Part shown: piece after piece, positions 34,050-42,034 of the stretch | How positions within the stretch are numbered: position 1 is the first letter of the stretch | How the letters are laid out: every line of letters begins with the position of its first letter | NCBI GenBank assembly: GCA_947588675.1 | Contig: CANPYY010000013.1 | Span: 1 to 58,595 of the forward strand | DNA: 58,595 nt | DNA from: an uncultured Lachnospiraceae bacterium | GTDB taxonomy: Bacteria; Bacillota; Clostridia; Lachnospirales; Lachnospiraceae | Direction: 5' to 3' | Made by a program: the position numbers and the translations under genes | The notes under the pieces: generated by a model | The model's database searches: none | Seen by the model: only the letters and a program-made list of their open reading frames with translations | What the model was told of the DNA's origin: nothing

Positions 34050-36674
34050 ATGACAAAATGGGTATATTTATTCACTGAGGGAGATGCAAGTATGAGAAAT
34101 CTTCTCGGTGGTAAGGGAGCAAATCTTGCGGAGATGACCAATTTGGGGCTTCCGGTGCCGCAGGGATTTACTATTACTACAGAGGCGTGCACGCAGTATT
34201 ATGAAGACGGAAGAAAGATTAACGATGAAATACAGGCCCAGATTATGGAATACATTGAAAAGATGGAAGGCATTACAGGAAAGAAATTTGGCGACAAGGA
34301 AAATCCGCTTCTTGTTTCCGTACGTTCAGGGGCGCGCGCTTCTATGCCGGGAATGATGGATACGATACTTAACCTTGGCCTTAATGAAGATGTTGTCGAA
34401 GTGCTTGCCGAAAAATCAGGCAATCCAAGATGGGCATGGGACTGCTACAGAAGATTTATACAGATGTTTTCCGACGTTGTTATGGAGGTTGGAAAGAAAT
34501 ATTTTGAAGTGCTTATCGATGAACTGAAAAAGGAAAAGGGAGTAACGCAGGATGTAGAGCTTACCGCCGATGACCTTAAAACTCTTGCCAATCAGTTTAA
34601 AGCCGAATATAAATCCAAGATAGGCGAGGATTTCCCTGATGACCCGAAGGTTCAGTTGATGGAAGCTATTAAAGCGGTATTCCGTTCATGGGATAATGAC
34701 AGGGCAAATGTATACCGTCGTGATAATGATATCCCTTATTCATGGGGAACTGCAGTTAATGTGCAGATGATGGCGTTTGGTAATATGGGAGATACATCAG
34801 GTACGGGAGTTGCATTTACGCGTAACCCTGCTACAGGAGAAAAGAAGCTTGACGGCGAGTTCCTTATGAACGCACAGGGCGAGGATGTTGTTGCCGGCGT
34901 GCGTACTCCTAAGAAGATTGAAGAAATGGCGGAAACAATGCCTGAAGTATTTGAGCAGTTTAAGGATATATGTAATATTCTTGAAAACCATTACAGGGAT
35001 ATGCAGGATATGGAATTTACTATTGAAGACAGAAAACTGTACATGCTTCAAACCCGTAACGGAAAGAGGACTCCGCAGGCAGCGCTTAAAATTGCGTGCG
35101 ACCTTGTAGATGAAGGAATGATTACGCCGGAAAAGGCTGTTTCAATGATAGAACCGCGTAACCTGGATGCGCTTTTACATCCGCAGTTTGACCCTGCGGT
35201 GCTTGCTAAGTCAGAACCAATAGGTTCAGCTATCGGAGCATCTCCGGGTTCGGCAGCAGGTAAGATTGTGTTTAACGCAGAGGATGCTATGGAATGGAAT
35301 AAGAGAGGAGAGAAAGTAGTCCTTGTACGTCTTGAAACATCTCCTGAAGATATCGAAGGTATGAAAGCTTCTCAGGGTATACTTACAGTCCGTGGAGGAA
35401 GAACTTCACATGCGGCGGTTGTTGCGCGTGGAATGGGTATATGCTGTGTGTCGGGTTGCGGCGATATAGCAATGGATGAGGCTAATAAGAAATTTACTCT
35501 CGCAGGTAAGGAATTTCATGAGGGTGACGAAATATCTATTGATGGTTCGACAGGTAAAATATATGACGGACTTATTCCTACCGTAGATGCAACCATTGCG
35601 GGTGAATTTGACAGAATAATGAAATGGGCTGATGAATTTAGAAGACTTAAAGTTCGTACCAATGCTGACACTCCTGCAGATGCAAAGAAGGCAAGGGAGC
35701 TTGGGGCAGAAGGTATAGGACTGTGCCGTACGGAGCATATGTTCTTTGAGGGTGACAGAATTGACGCTTTCCGTGAAATGATATGTTCTGATACAGCGGA
35801 GGAGAGAGAGGCTGCGCTGGATAAGATACTTCCTATACAGCAGAGTGATTTTGAACAGCTTTATGAGGCGCTTGAGGGATGTCCGGTTACGATACGTTTC
35901 CTTGACCCGCCGCTTCATGAGTTTGTACCTACCCTTGAGGAAGATATTAAAAAACTTGCTGACAGCCAGGGAAAATCAGTTGACGAGATTAAGACGATAA
36001 TAGCGTCGCTTCATGAATTTAATCCTATGATGGGACACCGCGGATGCCGTCTTGCAGTTACTTATCCTGAAATTGCAAGGATGCAGACAAAGGCAGTCAT
36101 AAGAGCGGCAATAAACGTAAATAAAGCGCATGCTGACTGGAATATTAAACCTGAGATTATGATTCCTCTTGTAGGGGATGTTAAAGAGCTTAAAAATGTT
36201 AAAGATGTAGTCGTAAAGACAGCAGATGAGGAAATAGCGCAAGCCGGTTCAGATATTAAATATGAAGTTGGTACGATGATGGAGATTCCGCGTGCCTGCC
36301 TTACGGCAGATGATATTGCAAAGGAAGCTGATTTCTTCTGCTTCGGAACGAACGACCTTACCCAGATGACATTTGGATTCTCGCGTGACGACTCAGGTAA
36401 GTTCCTTGAGGCATATTATAAATCCAAGATATTTGAAAGCGACCCGTTTGCAAGACTTGACCAGAATGGCGTAGGAAAGCTTATGGAAATGGCTGTTAAA
36501 CTTGGTAAACCTGTTAATCCTGATTTGCATATAGGAATCTGTGGAGAGCACGGAGGAGATCCTACGAGTATCGCCTTCTGTGACAGCATAGGACTTGATT
36601 ATGTGTCCTGCTCGCCGTTCAGGGTACCTATAGCAAGACTTGCGGCCGCACAGGCAGCGATTGCCGGTAAATGA
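34050..36674 (+). CDS. ppdK: Pyruvate, phosphate dikinase
   Basis: This 874-aa cytosolic enzyme interconverts pyruvate + ATP + Pi and PEP + AMP + PPi, a PPi-linked glycolytic or gluconeogenic step common in anaerobic Clostridia. The ATP-grasp domain begins LLGGKGANLAEMTNLGLPVP. The swivelling phosphohistidine domain holds GGRTSHAAVVARGMG with the phospho-His. The PEP/pyruvate barrel has EGIGLCRTEHMFF, MGHRGCRL, FGTNDLTQMTFGFSRDD and CGEHGGDP with the catalytic Cys. Length is standard. AGGAGG precedes ATG34050. It is monocistronic and marks the end of the core region. Confidence 0.98.
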   Translation: MTKWVYLFTEGDASMRNLLGGKGANLAEMTNLGLPVPQGFTITTEACTQYYEDGRKINDEIQAQIMEYIEKMEGITGKKFGDKENPLLVSVRSGARASMPGMMDTILNLGLNEDVVEVLAEKSGNPRWAWDCYRRFIQMFSDVVMEVGKKYFEVLIDELKKEKGVTQDVELTADDLKTLANQFKAEYKSKIGEDFPDDPKVQLMEAIKAVFRSWDNDRANVYRRDNDIPYSWGTAVNVQMMAFGNMGDTSGTGVAFTRNPATGEKKLDGEFLMNAQGEDVVAGVRTPKKIEEMAETMPEVFEQFKDICNILENHYRDMQDMEFTIEDRKLYMLQTRNGKRTPQAALKIACDLVDEGMITPEKAVSMIEPRNLDALLHPQFDPAVLAKSEPIGSAIGASPGSAAGKIVFNAEDAMEWNKRGEKVVLVRLETSPEDIEGMKASQGILTVRGGRTSHAAVVARGMGICCVSGCGDIAMDEANKKFTLAGKEFHEGDEISIDGSTGKIYDGLIPTVDATIAGEFDRIMKWADEFRRLKVRTNADTPADAKKARELGAEGIGLCRTEHMFFEGDRIDAFREMICSDTAEEREAALDKILPIQQSDFEQLYEALEGCPVTIRFLDPPLHEFVPTLEEDIKKLADSQGKSVDEIKTIIASLHEFNPMMGHRGCRLAVTYPEIARMQTKAVIRAAINVNKAHADWNIKPEIMIPLVGDVKELKNVKDVVVKTADEEIAQAGSDIKYEVGTMMEIPRACLTADDIAKEADFFCFGTNDLTQMTFGFSRDDSGKFLEAYYKSKIFESDPFARLDQNGVGKLMEMAVKLGKPVNPDLHIGICGEHGGDPTSIAFCDSIGLDYVSCSPFRVPIARLAAAQAAIAGK

Positions 36675-36738
36675 GTTTTTGAGGCTGGTACTGTTTGGCG
36701 AAAGAAGTGAATAAAGGGCTTAAAATCAAATGATTTTG

Positions 36739-36786
36739 AGTGTTAGGGGGTTCACCGGAATGGAGGGTGAGCCCCTTTGTAACACT
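36739..36786 (+). terminator. Stable hairpin after ppdK (probable terminator)
   Basis: Outer arms AGTGTTA/TAACACT enclose inner arms AGGGG-TCACC/GGTGA-CCCCT. No clear T-run follows, so termination may be weak or the hairpin may protect the mRNA end. The gap 36675-36942 shows nothing else convincing. Confidence 0.5.
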
Positions 36787-36942
36787 ATTTAAGATACCGC
36801 ATTAAGAGTGGCGATAAAGGATTAGGGTACACAATTTGGCTTAATGAAGAGTTTTGACAAATTGTATTGGGCTACGCCAAAAGGCTTCTTTCAATGATTG
36901 GCTAGTTCTACGCTTGAAGTGTAGAGGTAGATTTCTTATAGT

Positions 36943-37269
36943 ATGTATGTTAGATATTCAGCTATAGTTACTAATGACTTTTCACATTTTCCTTTGCTGG
37001 TAAGAAATAGATTTCAAAATCATTTTTTTGTGTCATATACCCAAGATAATTCTAAAAAATTTTCAGCAATTGTCCAGAGAGAATTTTGGGGGATTATAAG
37101 AAGTATAGAAACACATTATATGACCTTGTCTGAGAAAGAACCAGAATATATTAAAGAAAATGATTTTAGTAAGAAACTGAAAAGAGTCACGGAGGAATTT
37201 GACAAAAAGTATTCCGAAAACGATTATTTGACATTCATTAGAGAAACTCATATGCAGATGGGTTGTTGA
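36943..37269 (+). CDS. Hypothetical 108-aa protein, island start
   Basis: This is a 108-codon frame with ATG start and no good ribosome site (AGAGG is about 18 bases away). The predicted protein is soluble, with a first half rich in Phe/Asn and a charged helical second half. I recognise no family. It lies in the gene-poor stretch after ppdK, next to fragments of antitoxin genes, and may itself be a fragment. Confidence 0.35.
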   Translation: MYVRYSAIVTNDFSHFPLLVRNRFQNHFFVSYTQDNSKKFSAIVQREFWGIIRSIETHYMTLSEKEPEYIKENDFSKKLKRVTEEFDKKYSENDYLTFIRETHMQMGC

Positions 37270-37424
37270 CACTTGACAAGTCATTTCTTAAAAAGGTATT
37301 GTTAAATTTTAGCTGTATGGCCAATTCGACTTTTTTGCAAAACTCTATGGAGCTTACGGAATTTATTTCATAGGGAAACATATTTGTGTATTATTTTTCC
37401 GAAATGCCAAGGTAAAATATGTAA

Positions 37425-37562
37425 AAAGATATAGTTGAAATTGTAAATGAAGTAGAGACGATATATATAACAAAAAATGGGTGTGGGGCAATGGTGGCAC
37501 TTAGTTTGGAGAATTATTCCAGATTGACGGACAGTGTGGAGGTAGTCTTGGATGGGGCTTAA
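37425..37562 (+). pseudogene. Phd/YefM-type antitoxin fragment
   Basis: A stop-bounded frame of 45 codons reads IYITKNGCGAMVALSLENYS, the core strand-helix unit of Phd/YefM antitoxins (normally IxITKNGxxxxVxxS). No start codon remains: the frame is preceded by TAA at 37422-37424. A further short frame at 37317-37373 (MANSTFLQNSMELTEFIS) may be the head of the same or another antitoxin. No cognate toxin follows. Confidence 0.55.
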
Positions 37563-37742
37563 CAGACTTACTGAGAGCGCAAGCGGCCTCTTATCATTAG
37601 AAATTAACATCGCTGATATAGAAAATGGTAGGTTGAAATCCTATAAATTTGGAATAATCATTCTTGGAGGTAAAGCATAAACAAATAAATAATATAATTT
37701 GGCATAAAAATAGTGTAGTTTGGTTTATGGAATTTGCAGACT

Positions 37743-37773
37743 GCTTGCAATTTGCAAGCAAAATGGTTATACT
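37743..37773 (+). promoter_or_regulatory. relB promoter with overlapping palindromic operator
   Basis: A perfect palindrome GCTTGCAA-T-TTGCAAGC (37743-37759) overlaps a -35 TTGCAA (37745-37750). A 17-bp spacer leads to TATACT (37768-37773), about 20 bases before the start codon. This is the layout expected for antitoxin autorepression. Confidence 0.6.
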
Positions 37774-37793
37774 ATAGACAGGAGGTGAACGGT

Positions 37794-38099
37794 ATGGCAA
37801 GAACAGCAAATGTATTTGCACATGTGGAACCTGAAATCAAGGAACAGGCGGAAAAAGTGCTTGAACGGCTGGGTATTCCGATGTCGAATGCCGTGGGGAT
37901 GTTTTTGAGACAGATCGTGCTTCAGCGGGGCATACCGTTTGAGATGAAGCTGCCCCAGGAAGTACCAGCTGCATATAAATCCCTTACCAAAGAACAGTTT
38001 GACAAGGAAATTGAAGAGGGGATGGCTGATATACGGGAAGGTAGGCTCTATTCGGCAGACGTTGTGGAAATTGAGATGAAGAGGGATTTCGGTATATGA
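37794..38099 (+). CDS. RelB/DinJ family antitoxin
   Basis: This 101-aa antitoxin has an N-terminal ribbon-helix-helix DNA-binding unit (TANVFAHVEPEIKEQAEKVL, LGIPMSNAVGMFLRQIV) and a C-terminal toxin-binding tail. It is full-length for the DinJ group. GGAGGTG precedes ATG37794. Its stop overlaps the start of the relE-like gene (ATGA), the normal antitoxin-toxin arrangement, but the toxin is truncated, so this may be an orphan. Confidence 0.9.
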   Translation: MARTANVFAHVEPEIKEQAEKVLERLGIPMSNAVGMFLRQIVLQRGIPFEMKLPQEVPAAYKSLTKEQFDKEIEEGMADIREGRLYSADVVEIEMKRDFGI

Positions 38100-38335
38100 G
38101 TTGGAAGATTGTGTATACAGCGGGTGCAAGGCGGGATCTGAGGAGCCTGTACACATATATCGCAGAGAAACTGTGTGCGCCAGAAGCGGCAGCCGGGCAG
38201 ACCGGAAGGATCATTGAAGGGATACATTCACTCAGCGAAATGCCGATGCGTTACCGCCGGTATGATGATGAACCGTGGCACAGCCGGGGGATGATAATAT
38301 GTCCCAACGTCTGTCAGGAAATAAAAAAGAGGTAA
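38096..38335 (+). pseudogene. RelE/ParE-type toxin, C-terminally truncated
   Basis: The first about 65 codons (WKIVYTAGARRDLRSLYTYI ... MPMRYRRYDDEPWHSRG) match RelE/ParE toxins. The remaining residues (MIICPNVCQEIKKR) do not, and the last beta strands with the usual catalytic or ribosome-contacting residues are missing. The break near 38290 lies about 50 bp before the LysR gene, pointing to a deletion that joined the two. I expect no toxin activity. Confidence 0.75.
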
Positions 38336-38344
38336 AAACAGCCT

Positions 38345-39253
38345 ATGAATATCAATAATATTAATTTTACATCTTTCATCCGGGTGGCAGAGGCCGGCAG
38401 CTTCAACAAGGCGGCAGAGGAGTTGTATATTACGTCTACCGCGCTAATCAAGCAGATTAATCTGCTTGAAAGTGATTTGGGAATACGCCTTTTTGAGCGG
38501 ACGCACAGGGGGATTGCTCTGACAAAGGCAGGCGAATCCCTCTATAAAGATGCGAAGTATATTACGGAATATTGCAGGGAAGCGATTGTACGCGCTCAGA
38601 GCGCAGAGTTTGCCAAGGAAACGGTAATTCGCATTGGAACGTCTTCCATTATGCCTGCGCAGATGTTAATGGATTTATGGCCGAAAATTCATGAAAACTG
38701 TGCCGATGTGAGCTTTAAGCTGGTTCCCTTTGAAAACACGTCGGACAATGCAAGGGAAATCTTAAAAAATCTGGGACAGAATATAGATGTGGTAACAGGT
38801 TTTGTGGACGAACTTTTGATGGAACAGCGGGATTGCAGGGGACTTTTGATTAAAAACGAACCAATCTGCTGTGCTGTGCCAATTTCACATCCGCTGGCGG
38901 GAAAAGAAAAACTTTCGGTGCAAGACCTGTATGGGCAGGATCTGATGATAATCCATAGGGGCTGGTGCCGTCATATGGATGAGCTGCGGGATGACCTGTC
39001 GGAAAACCATCCTCAGATTAATCTAGTAAACTTTGATTTGTATAATGTGGGTGTGTTCAATCAGTGTGAACAGAATCAGGACATTCTGGTTGTGATAGAA
39101 AGTTGGAGCATGGTACATCCTTTGATGAAGGTGATACCAGTAGAGTGGGCTCATGTTATGCCGGTGGGAATTTTGTATTCTCCACAGCCCACGAAAGTCG
39201 TCAGTCGTTTCCTTTCCGCACTGGAAAAGGTGTTGGTTTCTCTCCAACAATAG
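38345..39253 (+). CDS. LysR family transcriptional regulator
   Basis: This 302-aa regulator has an N-terminal winged helix (about 1-62: FIRVAEAGSFNKAAEELYIT, IKQINLLESDLGIRLFERT) and a periplasmic-binding-like effector domain (about 90-290). It is oriented with, not against, the redox genes that follow, so autoregulation is not by the usual divergent promoter. Candidate sites are the IR TGGCA-N7-TGCCA near 39264-39280 and the 43-bp repeat at 39315 and 43772. The effector is unknown. Confidence 0.93.
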   Translation: MNINNINFTSFIRVAEAGSFNKAAEELYITSTALIKQINLLESDLGIRLFERTHRGIALTKAGESLYKDAKYITEYCREAIVRAQSAEFAKETVIRIGTSSIMPAQMLMDLWPKIHENCADVSFKLVPFENTSDNAREILKNLGQNIDVVTGFVDELLMEQRDCRGLLIKNEPICCAVPISHPLAGKEKLSVQDLYGQDLMIIHRGWCRHMDELRDDLSENHPQINLVNFDLYNVGVFNQCEQNQDILVVIESWSMVHPLMKVIPVEWAHVMPVGILYSPQPTKVVSRFLSALEKVLVSLQQ

Positions 39254-39314
39254 AAAACACGCTTGGCATGTCTATTGCCATGAATAAAAATTCCATTTCT
39301 GACCGCAGGTTATT

Positions 39315-39357
39315 AGTTGTAACCTGTGGTTATAACTGATAAACGAACCGAGACTTC
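39315..39357 (+). repeat. 43-bp repeated element, copy A (before flavodoxin)
   Basis: This 43-base stretch aligns without gaps to 43772-43814, with 34 identities. Both contain two GTTATAAC-like 8-mers separated by 5 bases and end in AACCGAGACTTC. In copy A the end forms the left arm of a terminator stem. It may be a regulator binding site shared by the flavodoxin and aldo/keto reductase genes. Confidence 0.6.
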
Positions 39358-39377
39358 TCCGGAAGTTTCGGTTTTTT
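39346..39377 (+). terminator. Terminator after lysR / possible attenuator before flavodoxin
   Basis: A 12-bp stem (AACCGAGACTTC with GAAGTTTCGGTT, one G-U), a TCCG tetraloop and seven T. It lies 66 bases before the flavodoxin start. Confidence 0.8.
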
Positions 39378-39442
39378 TATAATCAAATACAGAGGTAGTG
39401 TGAATGAAACGTTTTTTGAAATTAAAAATGGAGGTTTTCAAG

Positions 39443-40072
39443 ATGAAGAAAAAAGTAATCATTATTATCTGTATCGTAGCGGTCGTCATAATCGCGACGG
39501 CATTGATTGTTCCCCGGATTCTGGGAGGGGCTCATGTCGGAATCGACAATAACCCTGAGGCAGAAGTGAAAGGGGAGAGCAATATCCTTGTCGTCTATTT
39601 TTCATGGTCGGGCAATCTTCAGCAGATGGCGCGGTGGACCGCGGAGGAAACCGGCGGCGATTTGTTCCGCATTGTTCCGGCGGAGAGCTATGGAGAGGAT
39701 TATGGAGCCTGCGCGGACCGCGCGAAGAACGAGCTGGATAACGGAATCCGCCCGGAATTATCCGCACATATAGATGCTGAAACTATGGCGAAATATGACA
39801 CCATTTACCTTGGATTTCCGGTATGGTGGTACGATCTTCCCATGCCGGTGTGGAGCTTTTTAGAAGAATATGACCTATCGGGGAAAACAATCATTCCCTT
39901 TTTCTCACATAACGGGAGCAAAGATGGAGCAAACAGCCTGAACCGTGTAAAGGAACTGGCGCCTGATTCCACCGTCCGGGCGGAGGACGCTATTTCCATC
40001 CGGGACGCTTCTGTTGAGAGTTCGGAAAAAGAAGTGAAGGAATGGGCATCAGGATTTTTGAAAGAAAACTAA
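39443..40072 (+). CDS. Membrane-anchored flavodoxin
   Basis: This 209-aa protein has an N-terminal membrane helix (about 4-24) with VPRILGG after it, then a flavodoxin domain. The FMN phosphate loop is VVYFSWSGNLQQMA; LGFPVWWYDLPMPVW and FFSHNGSKDG are the other flavin-contacting loops of the flavodoxin_4 group. Such proteins in Clostridia are thought to carry electrons or reduce quinones and are often near aldo/keto reductases, as here. ATG39443 with GGAGG eight bases upstream is chosen over ATG39404. No Cys for lipidation is visible. Confidence 0.88.
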   Translation: MKKKVIIIICIVAVVIIATALIVPRILGGAHVGIDNNPEAEVKGESNILVVYFSWSGNLQQMARWTAEETGGDLFRIVPAESYGEDYGACADRAKNELDNGIRPELSAHIDAETMAKYDTIYLGFPVWWYDLPMPVWSFLEEYDLSGKTIIPFFSHNGSKDGANSLNRVKELAPDSTVRAEDAISIRDASVESSEKEVKEWASGFLKEN

Positions 40073-40098
40073 ATATATACAGAGAGGAATGATGAAAG

Positions 40099-40716
40099 AT
40101 GATAAAAGTATGGAAGGAAAAAAGGAACCGCGCAGCCGCTTTTTTGATGGCGGCCGTTCTGATGGCAGCCGCTGTGGGCGCAATCTGCGTTCCTGCGCAG
40201 GCAAAAACCAAAAAGCAGAATGTGGCGGTGCTGTATTTTAGCAATACGGGGACGACCAAGTCCGTGGCAAAGAAGATAGAAAAGAACACCAAAGGAAAGA
40301 TGATTGAGATTAAGGCAGAAGTTTAATACACAGAAGAAGATTTGGACTGGGGAGATGAAAACAGCCGTGTGACCACAGAGCATGAAAGCGCAGCTTCTCC
40401 GGCAAAGAGTACGGTGCGCCCGGAGATAGAAAATTTGGGAGCAATTAAAAAGGCAGTAAAGAAGGCGGATGTGGTTTACATAGGTTACCCGATTTGGTGG
40501 GGCATTGCGGCATGGCCGACTGACAGCTTCGTAAAAGCAAATGATTTTACCGGTAAGACAGTGATTCCGTTCTGCACTTCTTCTACATCGGGATTGGGCG
40601 AGAGCGGCGAGCTTCTGGCTGAAAAAGCGGGAACCGGAAACTGGCTGGATGGAGAACGCTTTTCATCCGGTGTTTCGGAAGACGAAGTAAGAGAATGGAT
40701 TTCAGGCTTGGAATGA
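40099..40716 (+). pseudogene. Second exported flavodoxin, interrupted by in-frame TAA
   Basis: Codons 1-75 encode a signal peptide (MAAVLMAAAVGAICVPAQA) and the FMN loop VLYFSNTGTTKSVAKKI. A TAA at 40324-40326 ends the frame. The same frame then continues with TEEDLDWGDENSR, YIGYPIWWGIAAWP and FCTSSTSGLGESG to a normal end at 40716. Length and order fit one flavodoxin gene of about 206 codons, so a single nonsense change has broken it. Readthrough cannot be excluded, but no recoding signal is obvious. GAGAGGA precedes the start. Confidence 0.8.
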
Positions 40717-41063
40717 TGTTCGGTTCCGGTGTTGCATATTCCATAGATATCGGAACCGAAAACTATCGCGGCTTTGTGATTGACAATATATATCACTCGA
40801 CAAATGACGGGGATATTCATTATAATGTTTATATTCCCGATAGCTACGACGGCAGCCGTCCCTATGCGCTGTTCTTTACGCTTCCAGGCTATGAGGGGTT
40901 ATATTTTCAGGGCGTGGGGCGAAATCTGGAGGCGGAGGATTGTTTGCCTACGATGAAGATATCATGGGCTGGTTGTTCGGAAAATAAGTTGGCGCAAATT
41001 GGCTATGAGCTCGATTATATGAAAATGTCCGCTATATTCGGCGGCGCAGCTATTGTGCAATGA
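40713..41063 (+). pseudogene. Truncated alpha/beta hydrolase (esterase-like) remnant
   Basis: The 116-codon frame overlaps the flavodoxin stop (ATGA). Its first about 70 residues resemble the entry strands of carboxylesterase-like hydrolases (DIHYNVYIPDSYDG, YALFFTLPGYEG). The GxSxG nucleophile region and everything after it are absent, and the last about 45 residues look unrelated (SENKLAQIGYELDYMKM). It is taken as a deleted gene. Confidence 0.6.
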
Positions 41064-41090
41064 AAGGAATATATAAATTGGTGGATATCA

Positions 41091-42005
41091 ATGAATGAGT
41101 GGTTTGAAATAATTCAGCGGGAGCTTATTTATATCAGTTATTATTTTATGGTCCAACTTCGGCAAATCGCCGGATATTGGATTCTGGGAATGGTGCTCGG
41201 CTCGCTTGTCTCGGTCTTTGCAAAAGACGCCATTCACGGTGCATTTGACCGCATACGCGATAAAAAATGGGGGCTGTGGGGCGTGATTCCCGCAAGTATT
41301 CTGGGCATCGCATCGCCGCTTTGTATGTATGGAACGATTCCAATTGCGGCGTCATTTTCCCGGAATGGGATGAGGGATGACTGGCTGGCAGCTTTTATGA
41401 TGTCGAGCGTGCTTCTCAATCCGCAACTGATTATGTACTCGACCGCGCTTGGGACGGCGGCGCTGGCAATCCGTCTTATTTCCTGTTTTGTCTGCGGCTG
41501 CACGGCTGGGCTTGTGGTACATATCTTTTTTAAGAATAAGCCGTTCTTTAATTTTGAAGGGTTTGGTCCGCAGGCAAGCCACGATACTCACCCAAATCTG
41601 TTCCTGCGCTTTGTGTTTAATCTTGGCAGGAACGTCCGGGCGACGGGATTGTATTTTTTAATCGGGGTTTTGCTCTCGGCCCTGTTCCAGAGATATGTTC
41701 CGGCTGATCAGTTTGCAAAGCTGTTCGGCAAGTCAAACGAGGGATTTGGCATTTTGATGGCCGCGACAATCGGCGTGCCTCTCTATGCCTGCGGTGGCGG
41801 AACGATTCCGCTGATACGGGAATGGCTGGATATGGGGATGAGCATGGGAAGTGCGGCTGCGTTTATGATTACCGGGCCCGCTACCAAAATAACAAATCTC
41901 GGCGCATTGAAGATTGTGCTGGGATTTCGGAGGTTTATTCTCTATATCGCCTATGTCATGGCATTTTCACTCATGGCAGGGCTAATCGTGAATCTTGTGA
42001 TGTGA
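41091..42005 (+). CDS. ArsP/DUF318-type permease
   Basis: This 304-aa polytopic membrane protein resembles the ArsP_1 (PF03773) permeases, members of which export organoarsenicals or metals. Hydrophobic helices alternate with the paired family motifs ASPLCMYGTIPIAASF and LYACGGGTIPLIREW. HDTHPNLFLRF forms part of the central loop. The substrate cannot be told. A lone Cys replaces the CxCG of some metal-transporting members in the first motif. Start ATG41091 has AAAGGAAT upstream. It is followed 29 bp later by the DUF362 gene. Confidence 0.85.
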   Translation: MNEWFEIIQRELIYISYYFMVQLRQIAGYWILGMVLGSLVSVFAKDAIHGAFDRIRDKKWGLWGVIPASILGIASPLCMYGTIPIAASFSRNGMRDDWLAAFMMSSVLLNPQLIMYSTALGTAALAIRLISCFVCGCTAGLVVHIFFKNKPFFNFEGFGPQASHDTHPNLFLRFVFNLGRNVRATGLYFLIGVLLSALFQRYVPADQFAKLFGKSNEGFGILMAATIGVPLYACGGGTIPLIREWLDMGMSMGSAAAFMITGPATKITNLGALKIVLGFRRFILYIAYVMAFSLMAGLIVNLVM

Positions 42006-42034
42006 GAAAAGGCATAAAAGCAAAGGAGGTCAAA

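Noticed and set aside
37563-37680. Short frame from ATG near 37552 (GLNRLTESASG...)
   Set aside because: It starts inside the antitoxin fragment in another frame and has no family signature.
41822-42034. Upstream extension of the DUF362 frame
   Set aside because: It lies inside the permease gene in another frame; AAAGGAGG and ATG42035 give a proper membrane helix.
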